From contig JARGSG010000084.1 in the NCBI GenBank assembly GCA_030374805.1, forward strand, positions 297,436-361,435: DNA of 64,000 bases, given 5' to 3'. The translations under genes were made by a program, and so were the position numbers. The notes beneath the pieces were generated by a model, which saw only the letters and a list, made by a program, of their open reading frames with translations, had not been told where the DNA came from and ran no database searches. This DNA comes from Gracilaria gracilis. Lineage: Eukaryota; Rhodophyta; Florideophyceae; Gracilariales; Gracilariaceae. Numbering within the stretch: the stretch's first letter is position 1; every line of letters begins with the position of its first letter. Of this stretch, positions 9,604-21,222 are shown one piece after another.

Positions 9604-11478
9604 ATGAAGATTGCTGTGGTAGGCGGAAACTTGCTGGGATGTGCGACAACTTTGGATCTCGCGCTTGTCGAAGAGCATGACCAACACAGTTTGGCTTCAG
9701 ATGAACGCTTTAGCGTAACTGTTCTGGAACGTAATACAGTGCTCGGAGGAAACTCGCTGCGTTCTGTTCGCGTTGATGATGAGCTGGAAGTCGAGGTTGG
9801 CTCGTATGCCACCCTGCCGGTCGTCGAAGGTACGTATCTGTACGACCTTATTGACACTGCGAATGATGGACGTGGTACGGTTGGAGTCCTCAGTCGGCGA
9901 GTGCCGATCCCGGGCGCTAATGTAGCGAGACGTGGGCAGGCGCGAGCGGCGGTTGTGAACAAACCGTGGGCGAGTGGATCTTACAGATCGCTGGTTCGAA
10001 AATATGCGCTTTGGGATTGGAAGAATGATGAGTTTCCGCTTGTGCATAGGGGATGGCCTTTCTTGGATTTGCTTTATCGCTTTTTGAACAACAATGTGTG
10101 GCGAACTATAGCCTTTTCAATGTTTCTATACTCGGCGGAACAACTGAGAAGTCGCGTTAGCGGGAACATTAATCGAGCTATCATGATGGCTCAATGCATG
10201 ACTTTCTTGGTTTTGACCATACTATCTCCGAAACGAGTGGTTCATATGTGGCAGCAAAACTATTCGTTCTGGGGGACGACTGCGCCGCTCTTGTTAAAGT
10301 ATGGTGTTACACCGGCCATTGCTCGTGGAAGTGTGGTTGGTTTTGTCAAATTGGTTTCCAAGATGAATATGAGAAACGTTGCAACTTGTTCTATCTCCGT
10401 CGGCTCGCTTGTGCAACGAGCTGAACTTGATTCCTATCTGCGAAGCACTGCTCTGGATTATACCAATCAGTTCCAGTACAAGCGTGAATATGTCGATCGC
10501 CATATCGCACCGACCGTGATTCAGCAGCACACAGGGGCAAACATGAAGCAGGTCAATGCTCTGGCGTTGCAGTTCGCCATGCTGGATTGTGACCCCATGA
10601 ACAGTGATGGAAAAGATCGCCTCTGTACTATAACTCCGAATAGCGCCTCATTGTGTCAGGCCTTGATTGAGGCTGCAAAGGCAACTATGTCTGTCGAAGT
10701 GAAGCTGAATACCGAAGTCACCGCTATCATCTTCTGCTATGAGTCGAAGAAGTACAACATCACTTATTCTGATGAAACCAGCGAGTCATTTGATGGAGTT
10801 ATTCTGTGCGCATCTCCAAAGGAAGGAGAAATGATGATCGACACCCCCGTAGGTAACTCTTTGCCTGACCTGCTAGGATACGATCGTGACGAAGAGGCAG
10901 CACATGAATCCGCACATGAGCAAGCAAGTTACGACGCTGCCGAATCTAGAAATGAAGAACTCAACAACAATCCTGACCTGCAAATTGTTCCTCCAGGTGC
11001 ATGTTCGCACGTCGCTGTTGTCGTGGGAAAAGCGCGCTCTTCCTTTTTCCGTTTTGCAGACGAGAAGAATATTCCAGATTGCATCGACGTCATGTACTCA
11101 CCGGGATTCTCCCGTTTCGAACGAGTAAGAGAAATATCCAACGAGAAACGCGGTGTTTACAAAGTCATCTGCGGTGAGGACTTCAAAAGGTCAAGTTTGC
11201 TGGAAGAAATGTTCGAAGAAGATGCACGCATTGAGTATTTTGAACCGATTGCAAAGAATCCCTATTCAACGTCCGCCCTTCCTCGTCAAAAACATGTAGA
11301 TGATTGTATGCCGTACATTGTGCTTGGAAGACATTTCGTGTACGCCAAGGCTTTGCGTCGTATTGCAAAGCACCCGGAAATGGATGCAATCGCGGCTGTG
11401 AATTCTGCGAGCTTGTTTTCTAACGCCGTGCATTGGGGAAGCGAAGATGGTAAGGTTGATGGAGATCAACAGGGGTAA
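9604..11478 (+). CDS. Prenylcysteine-oxidase-like FAD protein
   Basis: A 624-residue protein that starts directly with a Rossmann beta-alpha-beta unit: KIAVVGGNLLG at residues 2-12, the ribose-binding acidic residue in VTVLER (Glu42), and the GG motif (LGGNS, 47-51) followed by EVGSYA. The middle part, HIAPTVIQQHTGAN to LNTEVTAI, fits the prenylcysteine oxidase (PCYOX1) layout, where a conserved Tyr/Gln-rich block precedes a second FAD-contacting beta strand. That family oxidises the thioether of farnesyl- or geranylgeranyl-cysteine released when prenylated proteins are degraded. Odd points: the second Gly of GxGxxG is Asn (GGNLLG). There is also a long insert with a hydrophobic stretch (MTFLVLTILS) and an acidic Ala/Glu-rich loop at about 425-455. 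The usual N-terminal signal peptide is absent. It is longer than human PCYOX1 (about 505). The family call is fairly firm; the substrate is inferred. Confidence 0.7.
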   Translation: MKIAVVGGNLLGCATTLDLALVEEHDQHSLASDERFSVTVLERNTVLGGNSLRSVRVDDELEVEVGSYATLPVVEGTYLYDLIDTANDGRGTVGVLSRRVPIPGANVARRGQARAAVVNKPWASGSYRSLVRKYALWDWKNDEFPLVHRGWPFLDLLYRFLNNNVWRTIAFSMFLYSAEQLRSRVSGNINRAIMMAQCMTFLVLTILSPKRVVHMWQQNYSFWGTTAPLLLKYGVTPAIARGSVVGFVKLVSKMNMRNVATCSISVGSLVQRAELDSYLRSTALDYTNQFQYKREYVDRHIAPTVIQQHTGANMKQVNALALQFAMLDCDPMNSDGKDRLCTITPNSASLCQALIEAAKATMSVEVKLNTEVTAIIFCYESKKYNITYSDETSESFDGVILCASPKEGEMMIDTPVGNSLPDLLGYDRDEEAAHESAHEQASYDAAESRNEELNNNPDLQIVPPGACSHVAVVVGKARSSFFRFADEKNIPDCIDVMYSPGFSRFERVREISNEKRGVYKVICGEDFKRSSLLEEMFEEDARIEYFEPIAKNPYSTSALPRQKHVDDCMPYIVLGRHFVYAKALRRIAKHPEMDAIAAVNSASLFSNAVHWGSEDGKVDGDQQG

Positions 11479-13718
11479 GATATTGTGATGTCAATACTCT
11501 AAAACAATAAGTTGCTTGGGTCAAATTTTGACAAGCTCCAACCTTGGAAGTTAACTTCCAAGCGCTTTCTCTGCCGTTTGCGTGAAACGCCAATTTATAG
11601 ACCATAGAGACGACCTTCTTGCTCCGTATTGAAACAGGATCTTAGTTTTTGGTTGAATGAACTGCAGCAAAGCTCCAATACTGGTTTCAAAGCTATGCGC
11701 AAGGCGTCTGGCGTGATTGGGATAGTTCGTAGAGATGGGTTCTCGCAGAATACCCACAAGTCAAACGAATACACAACCTCACAATTATCATTCAGTATAA
11801 TGCTGGCGCTTGAATCTTGGTAGTATGCTGATCAATGAGCAATTAACGTACGCGTCTATAAAGAAAGAAGAACGGAGCTTAGAACTTGGTCGTTTGGCTT
11901 CGGTTGCTGCGCATTCAAGTGCGCGAAACACAGCACCTGTCCGCACATCCCACTTCAAACAATCTAGAAATCATGTGAGGCGAACACACGCAAAAGGGTG
12001 ACCAAAAGCTTGTCTCCTTTTGTGCCAAAACAAGAACGAAATATCTTGACCTCACACAAACGATCCAGTCATCCAACTACCGCCATGGCCAACCCTTATC
12101 ACTGTCAGTTTTTGCGCAACTTCAACTTAGAGCGCAGCAAAACCACCGCAAACACTTGTCACCGCACGCACTAACCAGCACAATACCCTGTCTGTCTCCG
12201 GCTGCAAAAAAAAAGTCAGACGACACAGCGTGTTGTCACAATTCAGTCTGAAAGACTATGTTCTTCTCCTTCATGAGCATTAAGCGCTCAAAAGCAGAAT
12301 CGCTACCAGTACACGTACTATCATGACACTCTTCCTCTCCCTTTCAACTAGATACATAAGAAGCAATTCTCGTCGGAACCGAAACGCTTCTGCGGTCGAA
12401 AACACCTTAGGTACCTAATACTTTCTTTGTACCATATTATAGCACCGTGAGTATAGCACGGCTACTGATTTGTGGTTTGTGGCTACGGTGTAGAGATAAG
12501 TGTTATAGGTTGTTGGGGTTCTTAGCATACCCCCGCGTACGAGTAATTCACGTACGCGTTTCATAAATGAGAGAGAGAGAAGAAGCAATTCGAAAAAAAG
12601 TACAATGCAATCATCACCACATTCATGTAGAACAATAGAGAATTTACGCAGCGAATTTCGTAGCGTCTTTCGTACCCACGTTGACCACATGTGACACGAT
12701 ACAAAATTGCGCTAAAGATACGAAAAGCAATATGACGAAAACTCGAAATATACGAAATTACTTTTCGTTTTCGTCTGAATGGCGGAGTCGTCTCGTTTGG
12801 GCTGTAATTCTGCGAATCTGTCAGTTCCACAACGAAACAAACCAGCATATACCGGTCTTTTCTGCTTTAAGTGCTACAACGGTACCGGCTTCGACCCAAA
12901 ACTTCACCCGAATCCTTGGCCCATCAACATTTAACAACATGCACATCTTTACCGCTAAATATGAGAAATTCATCGTCGCCTGTTTCCAACAATTTTGCAA
13001 AAAAACTCTATACAAAGCGCGGCTTTTTATCTTTTAAATTCTTCATTAAAAACACAACCGTTTCGTCTGCTAAATAAGAGCACTTTTATTGAAAAAGGTA
13101 CGGTAGATATTCTTTTAAGAACAAAACTGCAAACTTTACCAACAAAAGCCCAACTAAGAAGGTTTAATTTCACTGAAATATTTCGTTTACTAATGCTTCA
13201 ATTTGTATGCTCCCCAGATTCTCACCGCACTAAGTACGGAGAAAATAACCAGAAGTTTGAAAGAATGCGCAAGATGTTCTTCCTAAAATTTCCGTGTCGC
13301 TACCGGCAGTATCAATCTATGTTTTCCGCAAATACATTAAGAGATAAATTTAAATTCATTCTCTCTCTTAGTAAAAAATAAAACAGAAAAAACTCCGCTT
13401 TCTGGGGAATTTCAGAAAAACGAAGCACATTTCAAATTAGTTTGTACAAAGTCATGGCGGTGAAAGAATAATTTGATTTACAAGAAGCAACAGAGAGACA
13501 TGCAGCCTGGCAAAAAGAAGAAAAACTAGTGGCTGCAGGGAAGCAAATTCATGAGGTGGAATTAAACAGGAGACGGAAGAAGGTAGCCAACTTGGCTACC
13601 AAGGAAGAACCCACAGGGATTTCACAACGGCACTTACGCGTTTAAACATCAGGAGTAGAAGATATTGATGATCATGATAGAAGTATGAGTAGAGCATGGG
13701 AGGAGAAACAAATGCTTG
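11479..13718. other. Gene-less, AT-rich decayed region
   Basis: No gene recognised. The longest frames (12681-13037 and 12995-13381, plus) overlap each other and are rich in Lys, Asn, Phe and Ser, as expected of AT-rich DNA. A short GA microsatellite sits at about 12569-12581. The frame at 11629-11823 (LSFWLNELQQSSNTGFKAM) looks slightly protein-like, but I cannot place it. Confidence 0.5.
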
Positions 13719-14572
13719 TGTGGAGCAACGCATTTGGCGGGAAAAGCGCAGGCTCACGAAGAGGTTCTAAATCTTCCCCTCGACAGAGCAGCACAGCGAA
13801 TGGAGCACTCCGGGAATGACACAGCTACGTCGGGTGTAAATCCGAGGTCAAACCACCACGACAAGCGTCGGAGCGTGAGTGAGGCTGATCAGTAGTCGGT
13901 AGAGATCTTCGTATTCACACGGTCACGAGATGAGTCCTCGAAAGAGAGTAGTGCGGCAACGACAAGGTGTCGGAAACGGGCCACTGAGAACAGGGCAAAA
14001 AGGCAAACCCAAGAAAAGGAAAAAGCAAACCACCAGAGTGGGGAAAAGAGAGAGAGAATAAAACAAACCAAATACAGGGGCGAGTATACGACAATAGGTC
14101 GGAACGAGACACACAAATAGTGGTTATACTCTGAGCGCCACAAGGGTGGGTAACTATACGTGAACAATGCAGTCGTCACTTCACTTGGAGGTGAACAATC
14201 CGCGAAGGCGTGATAGTTAGAGCCAGAAGCCCTTGCTTGGCAACGGGCAGTTTACTTGGGGGAGCGGTGCTCAACCCTCTAAGTACTGAGCTCGGCGCAC
14301 CACTGACAGTGGGTGCGCCGGTCAAAATAATCTCTAAAATATCTAAGTAAATACAGCAATGCTGGGTGCACTGCCTCTGGCATATCCGTGCTAAACGTGT
14401 GCTATTCACACCCGCTAAGCGGCGCCTCGAGCCGTGCAATCCACGTGTACATGTGTGGAAATTACCTCAGCAAGGCGAGACGCTAATAGCGGTGTAGCTC
14501 ATATATATCTACTAACGCATGATGCGGAAATTAACTAAGCACCTCAAATCGCCTCCAAGGAGTGTTGTCCTT
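13719..14572 (+). repeat. Dispersed ~850-bp repeat, copy 1
   Basis: This segment matches 40,042-40,893 in the same orientation over its whole length, with scattered substitutions and small indels. Shared landmarks include TGGAGCARC at the left, a GAGAGAGA-rich part, GAGCTCGGCGCACCACTGACAG in the middle and a TATATATAT run near the right end. The match begins inside the coding tail of the transposase-like frame seen at the second copy and stops abruptly after CTCCAAGGAGTGTTGTCC. It is therefore probably a non-coding part of one transposon family, sitting between its upstream psq-like frame and its downstream coiled-coil frame. Confidence 0.8.
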
Positions 14573-14728
14573 CAGCTTGAGGAGCGCAGAATTTCTAGTC
14601 ATGAACGGGAACTAGAACTAAGACAGGAGCAGTGGGAGGAAGAGAAAAGAAATCGCGAACTTTCACGGGAGCAGAACAAGATGCAACTAGAATTAATCAG
14701 TACTTTGATCTCCCAATTAAAGAATTAG
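14519..14728 (+). CDS. Small coiled-coil protein, probably transposon-derived
   Basis: A 69-residue frame starts at the first of two ATGs just 12 bases after a TATATATAT run and straddles the right end of the 850-bp repeat. After LTKHLKSPP it is nearly all charged helix (LEERRISSHERELELRQEQ, then WEEEKRNRELSREQNKMQ) and ends ISTLISQLKN, a typical coiled coil. Such tails occur in Myb/SANT- and trihelix-type proteins encoded by DNA transposons, so it may be the C-terminal exon or a separate frame of the element whose N-terminal part is seen at 39.6-40.2 kb. The second copy of the repeat loses homology within this frame. Function unknown. Confidence 0.4.
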   Translation: MMRKLTKHLKSPPRSVVLQLEERRISSHERELELRQEQWEEEKRNRELSREQNKMQLELISTLISQLKN

Positions 14729-15275
14729 ACGCATAACACTGGCTAAAATAAGTACGACACCTTCTGCATGGTCTGTGTGGTCTCTTTTTGGTTTCTTTTT
14801 GTTTTACATCGCGTCGTTGTTTCCACGAACCATGAGAACAGCGTATTCCCGATCAAATAGAGTCTACAAATCGCGGAGTGTATGGATAAGTGGGCGGCGG
14901 TGTGGACGCCACCTCACCGCAGAAAGTGCAGAGGCGTTTCCGAGCCACACGGAATGGCAGGCAAGAGTAAAGAAGCTCCTTTTTTCCGTTGGCAAAAGTC
15001 TTGGGTGGACTGCAGTACTGCAATTATGAAGGCATATCGTTGGATGTTCCAAAAAGGACTTGACACCACCTCCATGATGGTGTGGCCGAATATCTTCTTA
15101 CCGACTCCTTAAGCCCTGTATAGAAAGTTCCAGTGTCATCGTGAAGCGACATGTTAGATAGATAGTTTCTACTCTGCATAACATCCTGCTATCTCTCTCT
15201 CGCTCTCTTTTATGGTATTACATCCTTCGAAGCTAGTTCACTCGCTCGAACATCAAATTACTCTCCAACACAGAG

Positions 15276-17785
15276 TTGGATCCTGCCTCTGTTCTGGTAT
15301 TGATAGAGGTTGTCCTCAACGATGGGTCTCCGAATATAAGGAAGGCATGGCGACAAGACGCATATACTCAATCAAAACTCACGCTTGCTGCTCTGAAGCT
15401 GGCATCCGAATTTCTTTCATCTGGAGGTACATTTGTCGCGAAGGTGTTTCGGTCAAATGACTACAACTCACTTTCGTTCGTGATGAATCAACTCTTCAAT
15501 TGAGTTAATGCCACAAAATCATCTGCAAGCCGTGCAGAATCTGCCGAAATCTATGTGATATGTCTCGGATATAATTCCCGAATATCAATCGACCCGCGGC
15601 TGCTGAATCCAAAATATGTTTTCAAAGACCTAGACGGTTCGAAGAATACGCTTAAAGAGAAACAAGATCTGTTCCTCAACACGGTTATGAAGGATTTGAA
15701 AAATAGAAAGAGGCACCGCGGTTGCTATGAAGATGGTTAAAACATTCTGTGCAAACGAGTATCTATGCTGTAGTTTTGTCACACAACTCGACCAGTTGCC
15801 TTAATGGTGGAATCGAATCAATTCTCTTTTGATCCTCATGACCTCCAAAGTGACCAATTCAGTCAAGATAACGCATTACAGGTGGCAAGATGTCTGAAGT
15901 CAAACTTTCCCTGAGACCTTGAGTTGTTGTGAAAATCTGAAGGTGTTAGCGAGACGAGAATTCCAACTCCTATTAAAATGGCGATCTACCGCCCGTGATG
16001 TTTTGACCAAGGAAAACCTTCTGCACTCTTTAAAAGATTACGAGAGTGAGAAAGCGGATGACGCAGATCATACAGGCGGTGGTCTTCATGATGAAAGCCA
16101 TGAGAATTCTGATGGGAAGGACAGTGGCGAGGTTGATAGCGAAGAGAAGAGTCTCAGTGAAGAAATGAAGCGAGCCATAGCGGAACAGCGGGCGGAGGAA
16201 AAGAGAAAGAAGAGGAAAGAGAACAAAATGCGTAATGCAATCCAAAGAAAGATAGATATGAAGATCATTCTACCGGATTAGGGCACTGGATATGGAGATA
16301 ACGCTCCTGTAGGGCTATTTTCTTTCGCACAGCAAACCAGGCATTAAAGCATGGGGCTCAAGTGACAAACGTTCCACATGGCGAGGATCAGGTAGCACTT
16401 GAGAATGATGACGGTTATGATGGTGACGAAGATGTGTAGCCGGGAGACACAGTTGTCCCTTATAGGGCTGGTGACATCAACGCTCCATGGCTAGACGACT
16501 CTAAAAAAATCGAGGAGGATCTTGACAGGTGGTATAAGCAGTACTTGAAAGAAAGGAAGCATGATAAAAATGGTGTCCTTCTCAAGGAGTCGAAAGAAAG
16601 AGAACGTGCTGCAAAACGTGCCAACACTGGTGAAGAAGCTCAGAAGTAAAAGAGGGTTGAGGAAGGCGCTGATGGCGAGAAACATGTGAACCTCGAAGTT
16701 TACTCGTCCGAGTCAAGTAGCGATGAGGATCCCAGCGATGATGAATTCCATATTCCGAAGAACGTTTCGACCTCCTGGGAGGCTTCCCTTTCGTTCTCCC
16801 AACCAGTTTTCCAAGATGCTTCCGGATTGTGTTCATCCGACAGCGACAATGAGCATGGGTCTAAAACCAGAAGAAGCGGAGCGAATTTGGCTGAAGAAAT
16901 GGAAACAACTGATGGAATGGGAGAATCTCCTGAGGAGGGCAGTAAGGAAAACTTTGCAAAAGCTACCCGCGCTGAAGCATTTGATACCGTGAGGAAGGAG
17001 GAGAAGAGAATACAGCAAGTCGATGCTGCCTTTGAAGTGGTTCCACTTGAAGGAGGAAAGCATTCTGGACTTTCGGAAAGAAGAAAGGACAAAGATGACG
17101 ATGAACTGAGTGACTCGTCTTTCTACTCTTCTGATTATGACACCGAAGAAAAGCAGAGATGATTTCCATCAAAAGACGCATGCGACAGTCTAAGAACGAA
17201 GCAAAATAAGTTCTTGATGATGCATATAACCGATATACGTTTGACGATCCTCTTTTTTACCGCGCTGGTTTGCAGATGCAGATCCATTGTACCGAACTAG
17301 ATAACCGCCTGTGACAAAGGAACAGGTCAAAGAAATGAAAGAATATATTAAGTCCCTTGAAGCCATGCCTACGAAGAAAGAGAGAGGGGCTAAAACTCGA
17401 AAGCGCGCACGAGTGGCAAAAAAGATGTAAACAATGAAGGCGAAAGCCAGCAGTATTGCGGAGCAAGCTGATGTTCCTGCAAGCTCAAAGATTGAAGGCA
17501 ATCGAAGATCTGTACAAGAAGGCAATGAATTCAGACAAGAGTAGCAAGAAGGGAAAACGAAAGCAGTACCAGGTTCTGAAACCCAATGGTAGAATATCTG
17601 TAGGAAAGAATCTTTCAAAGGGGAAAAGAGCTGGAAAAAAAGTTACTACTGTTCTCGTGGATAGAAGACTGAAGCCGACAAGCGAGGACTTGCAAAGGTA
17701 CAGAAACGGAAAGGCAAAGGCGAGAGAGCATAAGTTGCTTATTCAATGGGGCATAAAAGCTTTGCCACCTTCGCTTTTTGTCTGA
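15276..17785 (+). pseudogene. SPB1: Decayed copy of SPB1/FTSJ3, 27S pre-rRNA 2'-O-ribose methyltransferase
   Basis: All main parts of the family appear in order but in different frames with many stops. At 15,306-15,500: [44 protein letters not shown] (RrmJ/FtsJ fold). At about 15,510-15,740: SSASRAESAEIYVICLGY, DPRLLNPKYVF, RKRHRGCYEDG. At 15,920-15,985: CCENLKVLARREFQLLLKWR (DUF3381 start). At 16,690-17,160: an acidic linker with SLSFSQPVFQDASG, then FEVVPLE (Spb1 C-terminal domain). At 17,215-17,785: DDAYNRYTFDDPLF and the basic tail ending YRNGKAKAREHK. SPB1 methylates 27S pre-rRNA and is needed for 60S maturation. The S-adenosylmethionine-binding N-terminus is not recognisable, though remnants may reach back to about 14,870. 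No introns are seen, so it is either a processed copy or a copy of an intronless gene. An intact copy must exist elsewhere. Confidence 0.85.
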
Positions 17786-19216
17786 CTAGACGTGTGTGAA
17801 CCACTCATCTAGCTTTTCAACCATGCTTCTTGCCATTCCAAAAAATTTTGTTAACTGGAGCCATCTCGTTACCGTAACTTATATCTCCCAGGCAAATCTC
17901 ATGATGTTCTTGTCTACGGTGCCGCAACTGCTAAACAGGGAAGAAACCCGTTTTTGCAAACGATGTCAATACTAGGTTCCACAACCTTCTACAAAAAACT
18001 CAAAGACCCGTAGGTTGGTAATTGTTATGATAACGGTACCAACGGTACCTATGTGGATGATACCACCACTGCTGGTTCACAGTTGCACAAGTTTGTCTTC
18101 AAGCTTTTGAGAATCATATATACTTTGGTCTTCCTTCATCCCTGGAGTTGAAGAGTGACGGTTTTCATTTTGACGATACTATATTTTACAAAAGTTTGAT
18201 TCTCTCACTCTTCTGATGGCTCTCTGATATCTCCGAAAACCCGCAAAGGCTGTGACAGGTGCACCACTCATCGCTCGAGTTGACAAATTTGAACATCATC
18301 ACAGGGAATTTCCGATTCTGCATATGCTCAACAAGGTCTGAAATTCGAAAAAAGTAAACACATTTCATCACGACAGACGAGCACAAGAAACGATCGATGA
18401 AGCAGCATTCAAAACTATTCGACCAAGCCCTCCTATTGTTCACATATCTTTCTCCGAAAGAATCAAATTGGAAAAGAGAAACATCACGAGCGAGCGTGAC
18501 AAGAAATTCAGTCTACGTAGAGTTGCAAGAGAGCCACATTTCACGTAGCCGTTCGAAGGCAGATGCAGAACCATCCGTAAATATGGATTGCAGATACGCG
18601 CCCAGGGTCAGTTTTCATGTTGGTTCACTCTTCTTCCAGTGCGACTGCGAACCGTATGGTGGACTATGTGTTTCGCGGTGGTAAACCACATAGTTTACCA
18701 TGCGTCAGCAACCCTCCTGTACCTCAGCCAGAGAAAAGAAAAGTGAGGACATAAATAACGCGATTCATCAACATCAGTTCTCAAGATCGAGCCTCCGAAA
18801 TCTGAGTACCGAGTTCGCTATCGGTCTTAGACATCTGCCAAGCGGATAATGTTTTGATAGGTGAGACTGCTGAGTTTGTCTCATGACCACGGACGTGGAG
18901 TGTTTTGCTTCCCACCAATTCGACACCTTTCGCGTGTTGGCTATTTTACGTACTCCTTTTTATAGCTTGCACCATAAACTGACGATGCAATCGTTATTAG
19001 CGCTGTGGATTTCGTCGCCTTTAACCAGACATGGACTGTTCTTCTCGTCAGACTTCTTCATCTCAGTACACTGTTCAGCATCCTTTATACTTTCGTGCAT
19101 GTAAGCTGTACGGAAGAACCGCTCATAAGCACCGTCATATCGGTTGCCAGCTTCACCAAGTAAATTGCCCATCATCAGTTTTGCAGCAGGAAGGAGTTTC
19201 ATCCAGCGATGATGCC
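17786..19216. other. Gene-less stretch between SPB1 pseudogene and Harbinger remnant
   Basis: No recognisable gene. At about 18,655-18,705 there is an imperfect inverted repeat (ATGGTGGACTATGTG against CACATAGTTTACCAT). The stretch 18,960-19,216 on the minus strand follows directly after the Harbinger-like stop and may be its 3' flank. Confidence 0.45.
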
Positions 19217-20577
19217 TCAGACGAAGCTCAAATATTCGTCTACATCAGGTGGGGTAACGTTAAAAGACTGCCCAGTCTGCCCAAATTCGTAAAGACAGGC
19301 ATGTAAGTTAAAGAGAACTGCAGATGCCTTGTATATCAAGGCAATTGGTGCTTGACGAACCTTAAGTTTTCTGGCAAAGTCATTGCTCGTCCAATACTGT
19401 TTGAGATCCTTGTAATTATGATCCACAGATACGCGAAGCGCGCTCATGCCTCGATTAACAGAGCGTTCAAGTGTCGTTGCAAGATCGAAAAAAAGGGGCG
19501 CAACATCCACGGTCTTATTATAAAATGCGCGTCTCCGTACACATAATGCCGAGCATTATGAACCAGAAGCGTTCTCTCCAGCAAAGACTCCCAACCTGTT
19601 TGGCGTAAAAGAGCTAATTCATGGCGCCTACCCATATGTGGGCCATAGAGGGCGAACATTAATCCATCTGGTGTTCTCAGAGACATGTACACAAGGCAGT
19701 GCATTCTCTTGTGGCCGGATTAACTGGCACGTTGGTTTTCATTAGGAACGCCAGGTCACTGCATTTTTATCTTGTTGCAATCGATAAAACCTACACATTG
19801 ATCGTACGGTGCGCCCATATTTCGAGTCGCGTGTCCGTAATGTGGAGCTCGTTCTTGTAAAAAGGCTGCACGAATATTCAAGACATAACCCAGTACGGAG
19901 ATAAACAATTCACACATCTCCCAACACACTTCGCTGAGATGTGGCGCTCGCATTCCAAACAGCATTTCCGCGTCAAACCATCGCCCAGTAGTTGCTAGTC
20001 GAAAGCAGAGTATTCACACTGCCGTACCAATCTTACAGTGTAGTCGATTTCTTCGTGTGTGCCGAGGCTACGGAATAAGACGTCCAGTATAATGCTGGTC
20101 CCGATTTTTGAAGCGAAAGTTGATTAGACATTCTTGTTCAGATAGTATGTTGATGTTGAAAGTGTGGTTTTTAATGGCTTGAAACCGTCGCATCATAGCT
20201 TGTTCTTCTGTCCATTGTATTTGACTTTCACGCCATGACACAAGCGCGACATCGATTGACAGATCAAGGAGGATGGCGGTCCAGAATTTGTGCTTCGCTT
20301 TTTTCTGTCGTTTCCGACAACGAAAAAGGCTATAATCGGAGATACGCATCCCGGTCAGAGTGGAACCGCTCTTCTGCGCCTGGAAGCTTTCCAGAACAAG
20401 ATGTTGAGTTAGTTCCAACCTGTACTTTTTATTGACACGGACGACTACCTGTCTGAGCTGTACAAGTTGAGAAGTTCGTACTGCGTAACTTCGAGCTTCC
20501 ACGACTTTCGTATGTTGTTCTGTGAAGCAGCATACCACGAGATCCGTTACGAAATTCGTGATGCGTAATTTCTCTAA
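19217..20577 (-). pseudogene. PIF/Harbinger-like DDE transposase remnant
   Basis: Read from right to left on the minus strand, pieces of a DDE superfamily nuclease (HARBI1-like) appear in order: an N-terminal block ECLINFRFKNRD (about 20,110), GFIDCNKIK (about 19,780), LYGPHMGRRHELALLRQTGW (about 19,610), YGDAHFIIRPWML (about 19,530), and MSALRVSVDHNYKDLKQYW to PPDVDEYL (19,230-19,460). These match the family order GFIDGT, GP-GRRHD, YGD-AY and the C-terminal block with the last acidic residue. Stops and frame changes separate them, and the usual Asp of GFIDGT is followed by Cys-Asn. The right end is cut by the chromovirus LTR at 20,578, which fuses a few LTR codons onto the frame. Nonfunctional. 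Confidence 0.7.
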
Positions 20578-21075
20578 TGAGACTTCAATGAATTGGAGCC
20601 ACGTGGGCCTACTTATGCGCCTTGCTGGCTGCACTCCACCCAATTGGTAATTGGTAATTTCTAGCTTCTAATTTCTAATTTTTAATTTAGTTTAGCTTAG
20701 CATTGCTAGCCCATGACAGTAGTTCATGGGTGCAGTCGATGACGTCATGCTTGCATAGGAGATCGGCGTCGTTGCACCTTGTATATATTGTGGTGCACAT
20801 CGCCTTCTCACTTGGGTATTTTAAAGTCAGGCACCATTAAGGCAGTAACTATACCATCTTGGTCACTTGCTACTCTATTACTATTCAGGTTTTACCGCGC
20901 GTCGACGTTTACTACCGTACACCTACACGGTCTACACCAGCTGCCCCGTCGTTTGCCCCTGAGGGTTTCAGGTGCCCTACAACCATATTGGTTGTGTGTT
21001 TTTCCCCTTTGGGTTGCGCTCTCGCGCGCTCCCTCTAGCAGGCGGACCCCACACCTTATCAGTATTTGTACGACA
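20578..21075 (+). repeat. 5' LTR of chromovirus 1
   Basis: Matches 39,034-39,520 almost throughout. It contains a CRE-like palindrome TGACGTCA (20,740-20,747), an inverted repeat CCCATGA/TCATGGG just before it, and a TATA-like TGTATATATTG (about 20,780-20,790). These form a plausible RNA polymerase II promoter. It ends in CGACA. Its first dozen bases do not match the right LTR, so the true left end may be a little damaged. Confidence 0.8.
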
Positions 21076-21077
21076 TT

Positions 21078-21094
21078 TTGGTCTCCCGACTTAG
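21078..21094 (+). promoter_or_regulatory. Candidate tRNA primer-binding site
   Basis: TGGTCTCCCGACTTAG lies three bases after the 5' LTR. It begins TGG, as expected for a sequence complementary to the CCA end of a tRNA. Which tRNA is unknown. Confidence 0.4.
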
Positions 21095-21222
21095 TATTTT
21101 CTTGGTTATTGTCGTATTCTTACTGGTGAACAGAAGACTTTCAGAAGGATTGTGGAAGTTCAAACACCTATTTGGTTTCGTAGGAATACTCGCGAAGCAA
21201 CTGGATACCACTATTAACCACT

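Noticed and set aside
20578-20643. A start for the Harbinger-like transposase at 20,643.
   Set aside because: Those first codons belong to the LTR of chromovirus 1; the same codons occur at the other LTR at 39,109. The fusion is accidental.
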